Source: Helicobacter sp. MIT 05-5293
GTDB taxonomy: Bacteria; Campylobacterota; Campylobacteria; Campylobacterales; Helicobacteraceae
Assembly (NCBI RefSeq): GCF_000765665.2
Contig: NZ_JROZ02000002.1
Coordinates: 248,001-312,000 of the forward strand
Reading direction: 5' to 3'
DNA length: 64,000 nucleotides
Within the stretch, counting starts at the first letter, position 1; each line of letters opens with the position of its first letter. Shown piece after piece: positions 46,681-55,904 of this stretch. Both the position numbers and the translations under genes were made by a program. The notes below the pieces were generated by a model. That model searched no databases. It had not been told where the DNA came from and saw only the letters and a list, made by a program, of their open reading frames with translations.

Positions 46681-48054
46681 ATGAAAAATGCAAGTGTATC
46701 AATCGTGATTCTAGCAGCAGGAGCGGGAAGTCGAATGAAGTCTCAAACGCCCAAAGTTTTGCATAAGATTTGTGGGAAAGAAATGCTATTTTATTCGATT
46801 GATGAGGCGTTAGCCATTAGCGATGATATTCATATTGTTTTGTTTCATCATGCAGAGATGATTAAAGAGCGCATTATGGCGCATTATCCAAAGCAACCTT
46901 TGCAATTTCATATCCAAGATCATCAGCATTATCCCGGCACTGGCGGTGCATTAATGCGAGGAAACAGACAAAGCAATGAATTATTTTGTGAAGAGCAAGC
47001 AAAGACATTTTTTTCTTGTCGGTATGAAGAGATTCTTGTCCTTAATGGTGATATGCCTTTGGTGCGCTCCCATACGCTTCATAAGCTTTGTGAGATACAG
47101 GCAAAAATCGTAATGAGCGTTTTGCATCTGTCTAATCCCGATGGATATGGGCGTGTCTTAATAGAATCTGGCAAGGTGTGCAAAATTGTCGAACAAAAAG
47201 ACGCTACAAATGAAGAATTAAAAATTTGTGATGTGAATGCAGGTGTCTATAAATTTCATAAAAGCATTTTAGAGGCTTATTTACCTAAGCTCAATAACAA
47301 TAATCAACAAAAAGAGTTTTATCTCACAGATGTGATTGCTTTGGCGTATCTTGATGGGGTTGAAGTTTTGACATTAGAAGTGGAAGAGGAAGAGTTTATG
47401 GGCGTTAATTCTAAATTTGAACTTTCTCAAGCTCAAGAAGTGATGCTCCATCGATTGCGTTATCAAGCAATGAAAGAAGGTGTGATTATGCAGCTTCCTC
47501 ATACGATTTATATTGAATCGGGTGTGCGATTTAGTGGAGAATGTATTATTGAGCAAGGGGTGCAGATTCTCGGACAATGTGAAATTATAGAATCTCATAT
47601 TAAAGCTCATAGTGTGATTGAATCAAGTATCATTGATCATAGTGATGTAGGTCCTTTAGCACATATTCGTCCAAAATCGCATTTGATTCACACACATATT
47701 GGGAATTTTGTCGAGACTAAATCAGCGAATCTTGATGGTGTCAAGGCAGGGCATTTGAGTTATTTGGGGGATTGTGAGATAAAAAAAGGTAGCAATATCG
47801 GTGCAGGTGTGATTACTTGTAACTATGATGGTAAATCTAAACATCGCACATTTATTGGTGAGAATGTTTTTGTAGGCAGTGATACGCAGCTTGTCGCCCC
47901 GCTCTGCATTGAATCTAATGTCCTTATCGGTGCAGGTAGCACGATAACAAAAAACGCTGCACAAGGAGATTTGATTCTATCAAGAGTGTCTCAAAAAAAT
48001 GTTCCTCTTGGATTTTATAAATTTTTCCCATCTCAATCGGATAAGGAATCCTAA
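46681..48054 (+). CDS. glmU: Bifunctional GlcNAc-1-P uridyltransferase / GlcN-1-P acetyltransferase
   Basis: This 457-aa enzyme makes UDP-GlcNAc for peptidoglycan and LPS. The N-terminal uridyltransferase shows LAAGAGSRMKSQTPKVLHKICGKEM and the GDMPL motif, and the C-terminal left-handed helix shows KKGSNIGAGVITCNYDGKSKHRT. Length is normal. The stop shares one base with the thiS ATG. Confidence 0.97.
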   Translation: MKNASVSIVILAAGAGSRMKSQTPKVLHKICGKEMLFYSIDEALAISDDIHIVLFHHAEMIKERIMAHYPKQPLQFHIQDHQHYPGTGGALMRGNRQSNELFCEEQAKTFFSCRYEEILVLNGDMPLVRSHTLHKLCEIQAKIVMSVLHLSNPDGYGRVLIESGKVCKIVEQKDATNEELKICDVNAGVYKFHKSILEAYLPKLNNNNQQKEFYLTDVIALAYLDGVEVLTLEVEEEEFMGVNSKFELSQAQEVMLHRLRYQAMKEGVIMQLPHTIYIESGVRFSGECIIEQGVQILGQCEIIESHIKAHSVIESSIIDHSDVGPLAHIRPKSHLIHTHIGNFVETKSANLDGVKAGHLSYLGDCEIKKGSNIGAGVITCNYDGKSKHRTFIGENVFVGSDTQLVAPLCIESNVLIGAGSTITKNAAQGDLILSRVSQKNVPLGFYKFFPSQSDKES

Positions 48055-48263
48055 TGAACGAACGACAAATTTTACTCAATGGCAAACCTTACGCATTGAA
48101 TGAGAAACTCACGATTGCAATGCTTTTAGAGAGACTTAATATTGCACATAAAATTATGGCAATAGCAATCAATACCTATGTAGTAAAATCTCATCAGTGG
48201 GGAGATTGGGAATTGCACGATGGCGATGAGGTAGAGATTTTGGACTTTGTAGGTGGCGGTTAA
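48054..48263 (+). CDS. thiS: Sulfur carrier protein ThiS
   Basis: This 69-aa ubiquitin-fold sulfur carrier for thiamine thiazole synthesis ends in GGG (DFVGGG); the C-terminal glycine becomes the thiocarboxylate. The start overlaps the glmU stop. No other thi genes are nearby, which is common in this genus. Confidence 0.88.
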   Translation: MNERQILLNGKPYALNEKLTIAMLLERLNIAHKIMAIAINTYVVKSHQWGDWELHDGDEVEILDFVGGG

Positions 48264-48275
48264 AAAGGGATAAAA

Positions 48276-48656
48276 GTGTTTAGAATCTTCTTTGTTTTAG
48301 GTATCTTTATCGGGATTGTTGAGGCTTGCACAGGGGATTGTGTGCAATGTCATCAGAATCTTGATTACCAAAATGATTTGCGACATATCAGTATGCTTGG
48401 TTGTAAAGAATGCCATACTGATGCAAAAATGGCTCAAATTGATATGGGTGGTTGTGGCAAAGATTGCTTTGCATGCCATGATACTAACAAGTTACGCGCT
48501 CCTCATCTTGCTTCTTCACATCAAATGATTGATGCGTGCATACAATGTCATACAAGTCTTTCCCAATCCCCTATTAGCACGGGAGAGAATGTATTTCAAA
48601 AGGGAATACAAAATTTTAGTAATGGATTTGGCGGATTTGACAAAATCCTAGAATAA
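48276..48656 (+). CDS. Small periplasmic tetraheme cytochrome c
   Basis: This 126-aa protein has a signal peptide (about 1-17) and four haem-binding motifs, CVQCH (22-26), CKECH (43-47), CFACH (64-68) and CIQCH (88-92), packed in 70 residues, plus further histidines suitable as distal ligands (H37, H77, H82). The tail lacks motifs. It would carry electrons in the periplasm; partner and role are unknown. The GTG start has AAGGGA 5 bases upstream. It follows thiS by 12 bases. Confidence 0.85.
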   Translation: MFRIFFVLGIFIGIVEACTGDCVQCHQNLDYQNDLRHISMLGCKECHTDAKMAQIDMGGCGKDCFACHDTNKLRAPHLASSHQMIDACIQCHTSLSQSPISTGENVFQKGIQNFSNGFGGFDKILE

Positions 48657-48660
48657 TAGG

Positions 48661-50223
48661 TCAAATCTGGTCTTCTGGGAGAATCTTTGAGAGTGTCTTA
48701 AGAAAGCGCGTGCCGATGCCTGTATCTGGCGGGTGCTTGAGAATCACAATTTCTCCATTTTGCTCCCCTTCCCATAGCGTTTTACCATGGTCATCATAGA
48801 CTTTCCATGCGTTTTCCATATCTTCGATCAAATCTTGCTTGAGAATCTTCGCAAAGTGCGGATTGTCAAAGACTACTACCACTTCAGTATTGAGATTAGC
48901 TGAACGTTGATCAAGATTAAAACTGCCAATCCATGTGATACTATCATCAAAAACAATGCTTTTGCTGTGTAGCGATGCTTTTGATTTTGCCATTTTGTCG
49001 CGTAGTTTTGCTTTATTTTGTCCTAAATGCTGATATTCATAGACTTTTACACCTTCTTGAATAAGGATATTGCGATAACGTTCCCAACCTGCATAAACCA
49101 CTAGAGAATCTGTCGAAGCCAAAGAATTTGTAAGAATTGAAATTTCCACCCCTGAACTAGCGAGATTCTTAAAATATTTCATACCTTCTTTGCCCGGCAC
49201 AAAATAAGCTGCTGAAATATAAACATTATCGTAAGTAAAATTAAAGATTCTATTTAACGCTTGAGAAATAGGCTTTGGAGTTTGAGGGTCTTCGACTTTT
49301 TCGGGCTTATCAGCGATAAGATGTGCATTTCCCCAAAAAATTTGTGCTTCTTTATGTTGATATTTTTGAATCAAGTGTTCAATGATTTCATTATAGTTTT
49401 GCCATTGAGGATTTTCTTTGAGCTTCGTTGCAGCCTCTTCTAGTTTTGTCAAGGAAGGCTTAAAAGGGAGAAAAGAGACAGGGATTGAGCGGTGAAACTC
49501 CCAATATTCATAAAAACTTTCTTTGCCTCTTTGAGCAATTTCACCTAAGAAGAGAACATCTGTATCTACAAAATTGACACTATGGTTTTGGTCGAAATAA
49601 TTATCTGCAATATTACGCCCTCCAATGATAAGGGCAATATCATCAGCAATAAACATTTTGTTGTGCATTCGGTGGTTGATGCGATTGAAGTTATACACCA
49701 TTTCGGGGTAACGCAAAATCTTAGAGCGATTTTTGTAGGGATTAAAGATTCTGACTTCGATATTGGGGTGAGAATCTAAAGCAATAATATCAGAATAATC
49801 AGAATCTAGCCCATTATCATCAACAAGCATTTTGATTTTCACACCTCGTTGAGCAGCCAACCACATTTCGTGCATCAATAGACGCGAAGAAATGTCATTT
49901 TTGTAAATATAAGTTTGGAGCAAAATGCTTTTTTGTGCCATTCTGGTTAAATATGCGCGATGAAATAAAGCATCTTCGCCATCGCTAACAAGAATTGCAC
50001 CTGTAAGGTCGGGATTTCTGCTTAGTCTGTCTTTATAAACCGAACCAATAGAAGTAAGAAGAGGATCGAATGCTTCAACAAATGTAGTTTGTAGAGCATT
50101 TTTATCTTGAATATCTTTCGTAGAGGTGATGACTGACGAGCAGCCTGCATAAACAAAGAGACATATAAGAAGAATGATTGCAAAATTGGTTGATGAGAAG
50201 AAATAAGAATGAATATCTTGCAT
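48661..50223 (-). CDS. Phospholipase D-family lipoprotein, cardiolipin synthase ClsC-like
   Basis: This 520-aa protein has a lipobox-like YAGC (Cys about 28) and two HKD motifs, HNKMFIADD and HSKSIVFDD, typical of cardiolipin synthases or phosphatidyltransferases. By synteny with frdCAB it matches H. pylori HP0190. ClsC condenses PE and PG into cardiolipin in E. coli; the exact reaction here is inferred. Confidence 0.85.
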   Translation of the reverse strand: MQDIHSYFFSSTNFAIILLICLFVYAGCSSVITSTKDIQDKNALQTTFVEAFDPLLTSIGSVYKDRLSRNPDLTGAILVSDGEDALFHRAYLTRMAQKSILLQTYIYKNDISSRLLMHEMWLAAQRGVKIKMLVDDNGLDSDYSDIIALDSHPNIEVRIFNPYKNRSKILRYPEMVYNFNRINHRMHNKMFIADDIALIIGGRNIADNYFDQNHSVNFVDTDVLFLGEIAQRGKESFYEYWEFHRSIPVSFLPFKPSLTKLEEAATKLKENPQWQNYNEIIEHLIQKYQHKEAQIFWGNAHLIADKPEKVEDPQTPKPISQALNRIFNFTYDNVYISAAYFVPGKEGMKYFKNLASSGVEISILTNSLASTDSLVVYAGWERYRNILIQEGVKVYEYQHLGQNKAKLRDKMAKSKASLHSKSIVFDDSITWIGSFNLDQRSANLNTEVVVVFDNPHFAKILKQDLIEDMENAWKVYDDHGKTLWEGEQNGEIVILKHPPDTGIGTRFLKTLSKILPEDQI

Positions 50224-50273
50224 AAAATCCCTTAATCTCTTAGATTCTCATCATTGATGAGAATCTAATCTGA

Positions 50274-51023
50274 TTATTTTTTTAGTCCCACACTGACCAT
50301 TTTGCGTCTTAAGTAAGCGATTTTACTTTGCAATGGTAATTCTTTGGGGCAAGTATCATGACAAGCAATTAAGCTCATACAACCAAATACACCATCATCA
50401 TTACCTACGAGCTCATAATAATCTTCATCAGTGCGTTCATCATGTGGATCAATCATAAATCGCACGATACGATTCATACCTGCAGCACCGACAAAATCCT
50501 CTCGCATAACTTTAGTAGCACAGCTTGCGATGCAGCACCCGCACTCAATACATCGATCAAGCTCAAAAACATCATCGGCGATTTGAGGTTCAATAGGCAC
50601 TTCAACTTTTGAAATATCGGGTTTATGTTGTGTGTGAATCCAGCTTTCCACACGTTTAGTCATACCTGCAAACCATTCACCTGTATTGACACTCAAGTCT
50701 TTGATGAGCTTAAATGCAGGTAAAGGCATCAATGTAATGACACCATCTGGGAAATCTTGGGTAAGTGTTTTGCATGCTAGTCGAGGGCGACCATTGATCA
50801 TCATTGCGCAACTTCCGCAGATTCCCGCACGACATACAAAGTCAAAGCTCAAATCAGGATCTTGTTGCTCACGAATCATTCCTAATGCGATAAATACCGT
50901 CATAGAATGCGCTTCTTCAATTTTGTATTCTCGAAAGTGTGGTTTTGAAACCGCACTTTGAGGATCAAATTTCAATGCTCGAATAGTTAGCGTTCTTCCT
51001 TTTTGTTGTGTTGTTGCGCTCAT
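50274..51023 (-). CDS. frdB: Fumarate reductase iron-sulfur subunit
   Basis: This 249-aa subunit of the menaquinol:fumarate reductase carries the [2Fe-2S] cysteines C64, C69, C72 and C84 (CRAGICGSC...ACKT) and the ferredoxin motif [11 protein letters not shown] (158-168), plus [15 protein letters not shown] for the third cluster. It is translated directly after frdA (the ATG shares one base with the frdA stop). Confidence 0.96.
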   Translation of the reverse strand: MSATTQQKGRTLTIRALKFDPQSAVSKPHFREYKIEEAHSMTVFIALGMIREQQDPDLSFDFVCRAGICGSCAMMINGRPRLACKTLTQDFPDGVITLMPLPAFKLIKDLSVNTGEWFAGMTKRVESWIHTQHKPDISKVEVPIEPQIADDVFELDRCIECGCCIASCATKVMREDFVGAAGMNRIVRFMIDPHDERTDEDYYELVGNDDGVFGCMSLIACHDTCPKELPLQSKIAYLRRKMVSVGLKK

Positions 51024-52999
51024 TATTTATCTCCTAGTCTTTGATTTCTTGCTTTAAATTGGGGCTGGAGATTAAAAGGCATCAATGCCTCTTGTAATGC
51101 GTATCTGTCCCCACCTTTTGCTTGAATCTCTTGTGTGATTTTGTCAATTTCTGCTTGACGAATTGCACTTTGAGGATGTTCAATAATCATACCTTTTGCT
51201 CCATAACCACGGAAACCGGGCGCAATTTCCATTTTAGTAATGTCCAAGTCTTCGTAAGTAACTGTAGGCAAAGTTTGATCAGGATTTTCCCAACTTGTGA
51301 GTGTGCGTTTGAGCCAATTTGCATCATCTCTTTTAGGATAATCTTCACGTGTATGAGCTCCACGAGATTCTGTTCGGTCCAAAGCACCTTTGGCAACACA
51401 CAATGCAATTTTGAGCATTCTTGGTGTGCGATAAGCATCTTCAAGTTCAGGGTTATTGTGGAGTTTTTTGTTTTTAACATGGATATTCTTGCTTCGTTTG
51501 TAAAGCTCTTCAAGCTGATTGACAGCTTCTTGCAAACTTTTTCCATCACGGAAAATACCCACATCATTATCCATAATATCTTTCATTTTGTTTTTGAGTT
51601 CATAGACATCTTCTGAACCGGGATTATTGATTAATGAAGCAAGATATTCTTCATCTTTTTTGATGAATTTTTCAAGTGTGGTTGTTTGAACATCAATTTG
51701 TGCATTTTGGCAATGTTCGGTGAAGTATTCACCAATAATCATACCTGCAACAACCGCTTCACTTACAGAGTTACCACCTAAGCGATTGAATCCGTGTAAG
51801 TCCCAACATGCCGCCTCACCTGCTGCAAATAATCCTTTAAGGTAAGATTCGCCTTTGTAATTAGTGCGGATTCCCCCCATAGAATAGTGTTGCATTGGTC
51901 GCACAGGTGCCCATACACCCGGAGTCGCTGGGTCAATACCTGCAAATGTTTTACAAATATCTTGAACATCTCGCAAGTTTCTTTCCACATGAGCGCGTCC
52001 GAGAATTGAAATATCAAGCCATAAGTGATCACCATAGGGAGATTTTACACCTTTACCTTTGCGGATATGTTCAAGCATTCTTCTTGAAACCACATCTCGG
52101 CTTGCAAGTTCTTTCTTTTCTGGTTCATAGTCAGGCATAAATCGGTAGCCATCGACATCACGCAAAACGCCACCATCACCACGACAACCTTCAGTGAGCA
52201 GAATACCGCTAGGCACAATAGGAGTGGGGTGGAATTGCACTGCTTCCATATTGCCAAGTTTTACCACACCTGTTTCCATTGCAAGAGCTGCTCCTGTGCC
52301 TTCGCAAATCACAGCATTGGTCGTATTGCGATACACTCTACCATAACCGCCTGTAGCGATGAGTGTTCCTTTGGCAACATACGCAGTTAATTCACCTGTA
52401 ATCAAATCTCGCACAACTGCTCCATAGCATCTTCCATCTTGATGAATAATAGAAATAGCTTCTTTACGATCGCGAATATCGACACCGAGTTTGTATGCTT
52501 CATTAGCAACTGCATAAAGCATTGTATGACCTGTTGCGTCAGCTGTATAGCAAGTCCGCCATTTTTTAGTGCCACCAAAATCCCGAGAATGGATATATCC
52601 ATGTCGGAAGTCTTCTTCTGTGATTGTTACTTTTTCTCCATTGATAACCGCGGGACGATCACCTTTTTGGATTCTTGTCCATGGCACACCAAAACCTGCC
52701 AATTCACGGATTGCTTTAGGTGCAGTAGTAACAAACATTCGCGCTACATCTTGATCGCAACCCCAGTCGCTACCTTTAACAGTATCAGCGAAGTGTAAAT
52801 CTTCATTGTCTCCATCACTCTTGACAGAGTTTCCTAAGCTTGCTTGCATACCGCCTTGAGCAGCTGCAGAGTGGCTTCGTTTTACAGGGACAAGAGACAG
52901 CACAATTGTATTTAATCCAGCTTGTTTTGCCGCAATAGAGGCTCTAAGCCCAGCCAATCCCCCACCAATAATTAATGCATCACTATATACTACTTTCAT
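51023..52999 (-). CDS. frdA: Fumarate reductase flavoprotein subunit
   Basis: This 658-aa FAD-binding catalytic subunit reduces fumarate to succinate at the cytoplasmic face. The dinucleotide fold is [17 protein letters not shown], the FAD-attachment histidine is in [14 protein letters not shown], and the active-site region includes [10 protein letters not shown] and [10 protein letters not shown]. It overlaps frdC by 4 bases. Confidence 0.97.
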   Translation of the reverse strand: MKVVYSDALIIGGGLAGLRASIAAKQAGLNTIVLSLVPVKRSHSAAAQGGMQASLGNSVKSDGDNEDLHFADTVKGSDWGCDQDVARMFVTTAPKAIRELAGFGVPWTRIQKGDRPAVINGEKVTITEEDFRHGYIHSRDFGGTKKWRTCYTADATGHTMLYAVANEAYKLGVDIRDRKEAISIIHQDGRCYGAVVRDLITGELTAYVAKGTLIATGGYGRVYRNTTNAVICEGTGAALAMETGVVKLGNMEAVQFHPTPIVPSGILLTEGCRGDGGVLRDVDGYRFMPDYEPEKKELASRDVVSRRMLEHIRKGKGVKSPYGDHLWLDISILGRAHVERNLRDVQDICKTFAGIDPATPGVWAPVRPMQHYSMGGIRTNYKGESYLKGLFAAGEAACWDLHGFNRLGGNSVSEAVVAGMIIGEYFTEHCQNAQIDVQTTTLEKFIKKDEEYLASLINNPGSEDVYELKNKMKDIMDNDVGIFRDGKSLQEAVNQLEELYKRSKNIHVKNKKLHNNPELEDAYRTPRMLKIALCVAKGALDRTESRGAHTREDYPKRDDANWLKRTLTSWENPDQTLPTVTYEDLDITKMEIAPGFRGYGAKGMIIEHPQSAIRQAEIDKITQEIQAKGGDRYALQEALMPFNLQPQFKARNQRLGDK

Positions 53000-53778
53000 T
53001 TTCCACTCCCAAATTCTCTTACATCAATGTATTTACCTTCAGAATTAATGTATTTCCAATCAGTATTTTTGTCCGTTTGCATAGAACCATAATACATATA
53101 GGCTGCAAAAGTAGCAACTCCTAAAATAATAAAGAAAGCACTCATAAGCCATTTGATAGTGCGAAGAGCATTGAGCCCTAAGCATTCAAACCAACCCCAT
53201 TTGATACAAAGTCGATAAAGTCCGATCGAAGCATGGAGTTCTACCGCAAAAAGTAAGACGATGTAGAGAATCCAGAAATGTTCGCTCCAAAATCGATAAG
53301 CAGAGCCATTAGGACCGATAGTATCAGGTTGTGTAAGCATGACAAAAAGATGCACTGTCGCTGTGAAAAATAAAACAAAACCCGTCCCTGCTTGAATAGC
53401 CCAAAGTGATGTATCACTATGTTTCATAAGGTGTTTATGCACACGTAAATCCCTAAATTGTTTGTAGTTGATAGGGAATTTTCTTACTGCTAAAAACGCA
53501 TGGACAACCAAAGCAACGATAATGACCACTGCTATAACGCTTACAAGGATCGGATTACCGCCATCAAAAATAAAGTCTCCTTCAAGAAACTTTGCGACTG
53601 TATACATCGCCTTTGGGCTAATCAAAATTGAAGCGACCAAAAACATATGGGCAATCATGAATAAGGCTAAAAATAACCCCGTAGCACTTTGCCAAAAATC
53701 AAGCTTTGCTGGATTTTTACTTTTTTTTCTTTGAGGTGTTACACCTGCGTAACTCTCAATTATTCTATCCTCTCGCAT
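52996..53778 (-). CDS. frdC: Fumarate reductase cytochrome b subunit
   Basis: This 260-aa diheme membrane anchor of the Wolinella-type fumarate reductase has about five helices with haem-ligand histidines in the [28 protein letters not shown] and [13 protein letters not shown] segments. It passes electrons from menaquinol. GGAGGATG lies near the start. It is the first gene of frdCAB; a TATAAT -10 box is at 53882-53887 on the minus strand. Confidence 0.96.
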   Translation of the reverse strand: MREDRIIESYAGVTPQRKKSKNPAKLDFWQSATGLFLALFMIAHMFLVASILISPKAMYTVAKFLEGDFIFDGGNPILVSVIAVVIIVALVVHAFLAVRKFPINYKQFRDLRVHKHLMKHSDTSLWAIQAGTGFVLFFTATVHLFVMLTQPDTIGPNGSAYRFWSEHFWILYIVLLFAVELHASIGLYRLCIKWGWFECLGLNALRTIKWLMSAFFIILGVATFAAYMYYGSMQTDKNTDWKYINSEGKYIDVREFGSGK

Positions 53779-53881
53779 ACATCCTCCTGTTTGTAGTTTG
53801 ACCTTTGATAGCGTTGAGCAAAGATATCTAGAATCTTTAAGATTCTGAAAACCTTTTGCAATTTTCTTAAAGGCTTAACGC

Positions 53882-53887
53882 ATTATA
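53882..53887 (-). promoter_or_regulatory. Probable -10 box of frdCAB
   Basis: TATAAT on the minus strand, about 104 bases upstream of frdC; the long leader contains an AGAATCTTTAAGATTCT palindrome at about 53830-53847 that could act post-transcriptionally. Confidence 0.45.
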
Positions 53888-53921
53888 AAAAAATAATGAT
53901 TAAAGTTTTTTTATTTTTACA

Positions 53922-55649
53922 TTAAGCTTGAGAATCTAATGTATTTTGCGTTTCTTTTTTGATAATGCGTCCAAGTTGTAAATGAATCACTTCGTCTGCA
54001 AGTTCTATGGTGCTTGGACGATGCGCAACAATAATAATAATCCTGTCTTTTCTAAGGAAGTTGAGAGTGTCTTTGATTGCTCCTTCAGTTTGGGCATCAA
54101 GAGCAGAAGTTGCTTCATCAAGGATAAGCACTTCTGGATTTCTATAAATTGCCCTTGCAATGGCAATTCTCTGTCTTTGTCCCCCACTAAGGTTTGAGCC
54201 AAATTCATCAAGAATTGTATGGATTCCATCAGGCATATTATTTACAAATTCCCATGCATGAGCAGATTTGAGCGCATCAATGACTTTTTGTTCATCAATT
54301 TCGTTTCCATAAGCAACATTATGCGCAATGCTATTATGAAAAATAAAGATTCTTTGTGTAACGATTGCCATATTATCACGCACGCTTTTTTGAGTATAGT
54401 TTTTAATGTCCTCCCCATTGACAAGCACTTCGCCTTGATTTGCTTCGTAAAGACGCAAGACAAGATTCACAATTGAGCTTTTGCCGCTCCCGCTTTTGCC
54501 TACAAGCGCAGTGATTTTATTCTTGCGAAAATCAAGACTGACACCATTAAGAGCGTGAATATTGTCCTCATAACGAAAGAAAACATCATTGAATTGAATG
54601 CTTTGAATAGGTGCTTGGAGCAAAGCATTGCCATCATTGATTTGAGGTTTGGTGTTGAGAATCTTAAAGATTCTATCGCTTGCTACAATAGCGGATTGCA
54701 TACCTCCATAGAGATTCACCAAACGTTTAAAAGGTGTAAAGATAAAAAACAAAGCCCCTACAAATGAAGAAAATTGAGCAGTGCTTAGTGAGCCATCTAA
54801 AATATCGACTGTTGCGACATATATCACACACCCTAGCATAATCGCACCCAAAAGCTCCATGAGAGGAGTAGTCAATAGACCTGTGCGCACAGCCTTCATA
54901 CCGATTTTAAAAAACTGCAAATTTTCTGATTTAAAAGTGTCAGCTTCAAGTTTTTCACCATTGCTTGCTTTGATTGCTTCGACATTGCTAAAGATTTCGT
55001 TCAGTTTAGAAGTGATGTCAGCGTTTTTTTCTTGAATACGGCGGGAATAGTATTTTATTTTTTTAATAATCATATTGAGAGGAATAATCGCTAAAAATAC
55101 TACAGCTATGGCAATTGCAGCAAACTTGGGGCTTTGATAAATGACAACACACATAAGAGCAATAATCGTAACACTTTCGCGTATAAATTCTGCAATATAG
55201 TTAGAAACTGCCGCACTGATAATACCAATATCATTTGTGATTCTTGCCATAAGCTCTCCGTTGCGCATTTTGTTGAAAAATGCCATTTCAAGAGAAAGCA
55301 TATGATCAAGCATACGATTGCGGATTTGACGCACAATATCTGCTCCAATATAGCTCATAAAATAAGCTTGGATATAAGTTCCCACAGCTTTTCCGGTGTA
55401 TGAACCGACTAGAAGTAATATGACAAAGGTTACCAATTGACCGTTTTGGGCAATTTCTTCAAAGCTAAACAAAGGATTTGCACGGGGTGTTTTGCCAGAA
55501 AGCATATCAATGAGAGGTTCAAGCAAATAAGTAATACCAGCCGTGCAAAGGGCCACGACAATAGAAGCAGTGATGGCAATCGCGAAAGAAACGCGATGCC
55601 CTACCATATAAGGAAGAAATTTCCTAAAAAAATCAATGATGAGACGCAT
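53922..55649 (-). CDS. ABC exporter, MsbA-like lipid flippase
   Basis: This 575-aa half-transporter has six membrane helices in residues 1-310, then an ATPase with Walker A GKSGSGKSS (about 372), the signature LSGGQRQR, and Walker B LILDEATSALD, all intact. The closest family is MsbA, which flips lipid A, but other lipid or drug exporters look similar. It follows copP by 21 bases and could be carried on the copper transcript or have its own promoter. Confidence 0.88.
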   Translation of the reverse strand: MRLIIDFFRKFLPYMVGHRVSFAIAITASIVVALCTAGITYLLEPLIDMLSGKTPRANPLFSFEEIAQNGQLVTFVILLLVGSYTGKAVGTYIQAYFMSYIGADIVRQIRNRMLDHMLSLEMAFFNKMRNGELMARITNDIGIISAAVSNYIAEFIRESVTIIALMCVVIYQSPKFAAIAIAVVFLAIIPLNMIIKKIKYYSRRIQEKNADITSKLNEIFSNVEAIKASNGEKLEADTFKSENLQFFKIGMKAVRTGLLTTPLMELLGAIMLGCVIYVATVDILDGSLSTAQFSSFVGALFFIFTPFKRLVNLYGGMQSAIVASDRIFKILNTKPQINDGNALLQAPIQSIQFNDVFFRYEDNIHALNGVSLDFRKNKITALVGKSGSGKSSIVNLVLRLYEANQGEVLVNGEDIKNYTQKSVRDNMAIVTQRIFIFHNSIAHNVAYGNEIDEQKVIDALKSAHAWEFVNNMPDGIHTILDEFGSNLSGGQRQRIAIARAIYRNPEVLILDEATSALDAQTEGAIKDTLNFLRKDRIIIIVAHRPSTIELADEVIHLQLGRIIKKETQNTLDSQA

Positions 55650-55670
55650 TAGAGAATCTTAAGAAAGTGA

Positions 55671-55871
55671 TTATAATACTTCAAAGCCAGCATCAAGGAT
55701 AGCTTCGCGGATTGCTGCTTCATTGGCAGGATTCTCAAATTCGACCTTGACATTTTTGTGCTCCAAATTGACTTCAATCATCTGAACACCTTCAATTTCT
55801 CCGACAAACTTTTCGATTTTATCGACACATTTCCCGCATTTCATACCTTCTACTGATAAAGTAATTTGCAT
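55671..55871 (-). CDS. copP: Copper chaperone, heavy-metal-associated domain
   Basis: This 66-aa single HMA domain has the metal site M-K-C-G-K-C near residues 10-14. It is a copper chaperone or reporter for the P-type ATPase CopA, whose gene lies 33 bases upstream in the same orientation. AAGGAG precedes the ATG. Confidence 0.92.
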   Translation of the reverse strand: MQITLSVEGMKCGKCVDKIEKFVGEIEGVQMIEVNLEHKNVKVEFENPANEAAIREAILDAGFEVL

Positions 55872-55904
55872 TTTTCGCTCCTTATATTTTCATCTATAAA
55901 AGTC

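Noticed and set aside
51122-51616. 164-aa ORF antisense to frdA
   Set aside because: A shadow of frdA, Cys/Phe-rich from reversed codons, with no family match.
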